From the NCBI GenBank assembly GCA_945283395.1, contig CALYQH010000094.1, positions 1 through 5,702 on the forward strand: a stretch of DNA of 5,702 nt, given 5' to 3'. This DNA is from an uncultured Ventosimonas sp. (GTDB taxonomy: Bacteria > Pseudomonadota > Gammaproteobacteria > Pseudomonadales > Pseudomonadaceae). The notes below the pieces were generated by a model. That model had not been told where the DNA came from. It ran no database searches and saw only the letters and a program-made list of their open reading frames with translations. Below are positions 5,315 to 5,702 of the stretch, piece after piece (the first letter of the stretch is position 1; every line of letters starts with the position of its first letter). Both the position numbers and the translations under genes were made by a program.

Positions 5315-5702
5315 ATTTTATCTTTTTTTCTATTTTTCTTAGGATATCCGCGATATTAGCTAAGTTGCTATTATCCGCTGCATCAAGATATGAAAACGTT
5401 TTTTGCTTAAGGATGTATACATGTTCCTTTTTTATACTAAAATTAAAAATAGGGGCTTTAGCCTTATATTTGACTTTTACTATAATCTGAACATCTTCGC
5501 CTAACAACGTATGCCCAACTCCAACAAAATATTCCAGACAGGCTTGAGGTTGAAAAAATGGAAATTCAATTTTAATATCTTGTAGCTTTGTTAAAACCTC
5601 TATTTTTGAATCAATATAAATTTCAAAATCCCGAGCAAAATCGTTACCTATATTTTTAATTTCTAAATATATAACAGACTTGGCTTTATCTTTTCCTGTT
5701 TT
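5313..5702 (-). CDS. Unrecognised accessory protein (N-terminus beyond window edge)
   Basis: The minus-strand frame is open from the right edge to TAA at 5315-5313, giving 129 codons with no upstream stop, so the gene enters from outside; the internal TTG near 5507 need not be its start. The sequence shows alternating strands: VIYLEIKNIGNDFARDFEIYI near the left of the visible part, then LEYFVGVGHTLLGEDVQIIVKVKYK. A helical, charged end follows (LANIADILRKIEKKIK). The 'IKNIGN-xAxxFxI' segment, a middle 'G' loop and a 'VxVxYK' strand resemble the beta-sandwich half of many uncharacterised bacterial proteins that begin with membrane helices. I infer such a fold but no function. It converges on the small membrane gene and shares its terminator zone. 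Confidence 0.7.
   Translation of the reverse strand, partial: KTGKDKAKSVIYLEIKNIGNDFARDFEIYIDSKIEVLTKLQDIKIEFPFFQPQACLEYFVGVGHTLLGEDVQIIVKVKYKAKAPIFNFSIKKEHVYILKQKTFSYLDAADNSNLANIADILRKIEKKIK

Noticed and set aside
5302..5490. Plus-strand open frame of 62 codons, Phe/Leu-rich
   Set aside because: It begins inside the terminator hairpin and is antisense to the partial minus-strand gene, whose frame extends to the window edge; the apparent hydrophobicity reflects T-rich DNA.

Overview
The window looks like the chromosome of an AT-rich gammaproteobacterium, most likely close to Pseudomonas (Pseudomonadales). This is inferred from the gene order ribBA-ribH-nusB-thiL, from NusB and RibH sequences that read very like Pseudomonas versions despite the AT-rich codon use, and from a RibBA whose second domain is the degenerate kind common in Proteobacteria. 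An insect-associated, low-GC relative of Pseudomonas would fit, but the sequence alone does not name a species.

The left two thirds (1-3974, all on the minus strand) is conserved housekeeping DNA. Read in the direction of transcription it holds an FKBP-type peptidyl-prolyl isomerase lipoprotein (3974 to 3081) closed by a strong hairpin terminator (3031-3060). Then comes a riboflavin/thiamine cofactor operon: ribBA (2884-1793), ribH (1709-1233), nusB (1236-763) and thiL (747 to beyond the left edge). RibBA makes the four-carbon unit that RibH condenses with the pyrimidine intermediate to give lumazine, the precursor of riboflavin. NusB is the antitermination factor often found next to ribH. 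ThiL makes thiamine diphosphate. The last three genes are packed tightly (a 4-base overlap, then a 15-base gap). A 38-codon relic that looks like the C-terminus of a metallophosphoesterase sits between the FKBP terminator and ribBA.

The middle (3975-4388) is very AT-rich and non-coding. It carries the divergent promoter region between the FKBP gene and a plus-strand tRNA-Leu(UAA) gene at 4389-4476, which has a clear sigma70 promoter with a GC-rich discriminator and its own terminator.

The right part (about 4520-5702) is accessory. The tRNA-Leu gene seems to mark the boundary between core and accessory DNA. Behind its terminator lies a row of gene debris: open segments of unknown origin, a 53-codon piece with octapeptide repeats like the beta-helix of VgrG/gp5-type spike proteins, and a fused C-terminal DNA-binding domain of an MqsA/YgiT-type antitoxin that has lost its N-terminal half. 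Closely linked downstream is a small single-pass membrane protein (64 residues) of unknown function with its own terminator. A convergent, unrecognised gene enters from the right edge. No intact integrase, transposase, CRISPR array or second attachment site is visible. The most notable parts are the antitoxin relic coupled to an intact-looking membrane protein and the clean join between unrelated gene fragments.
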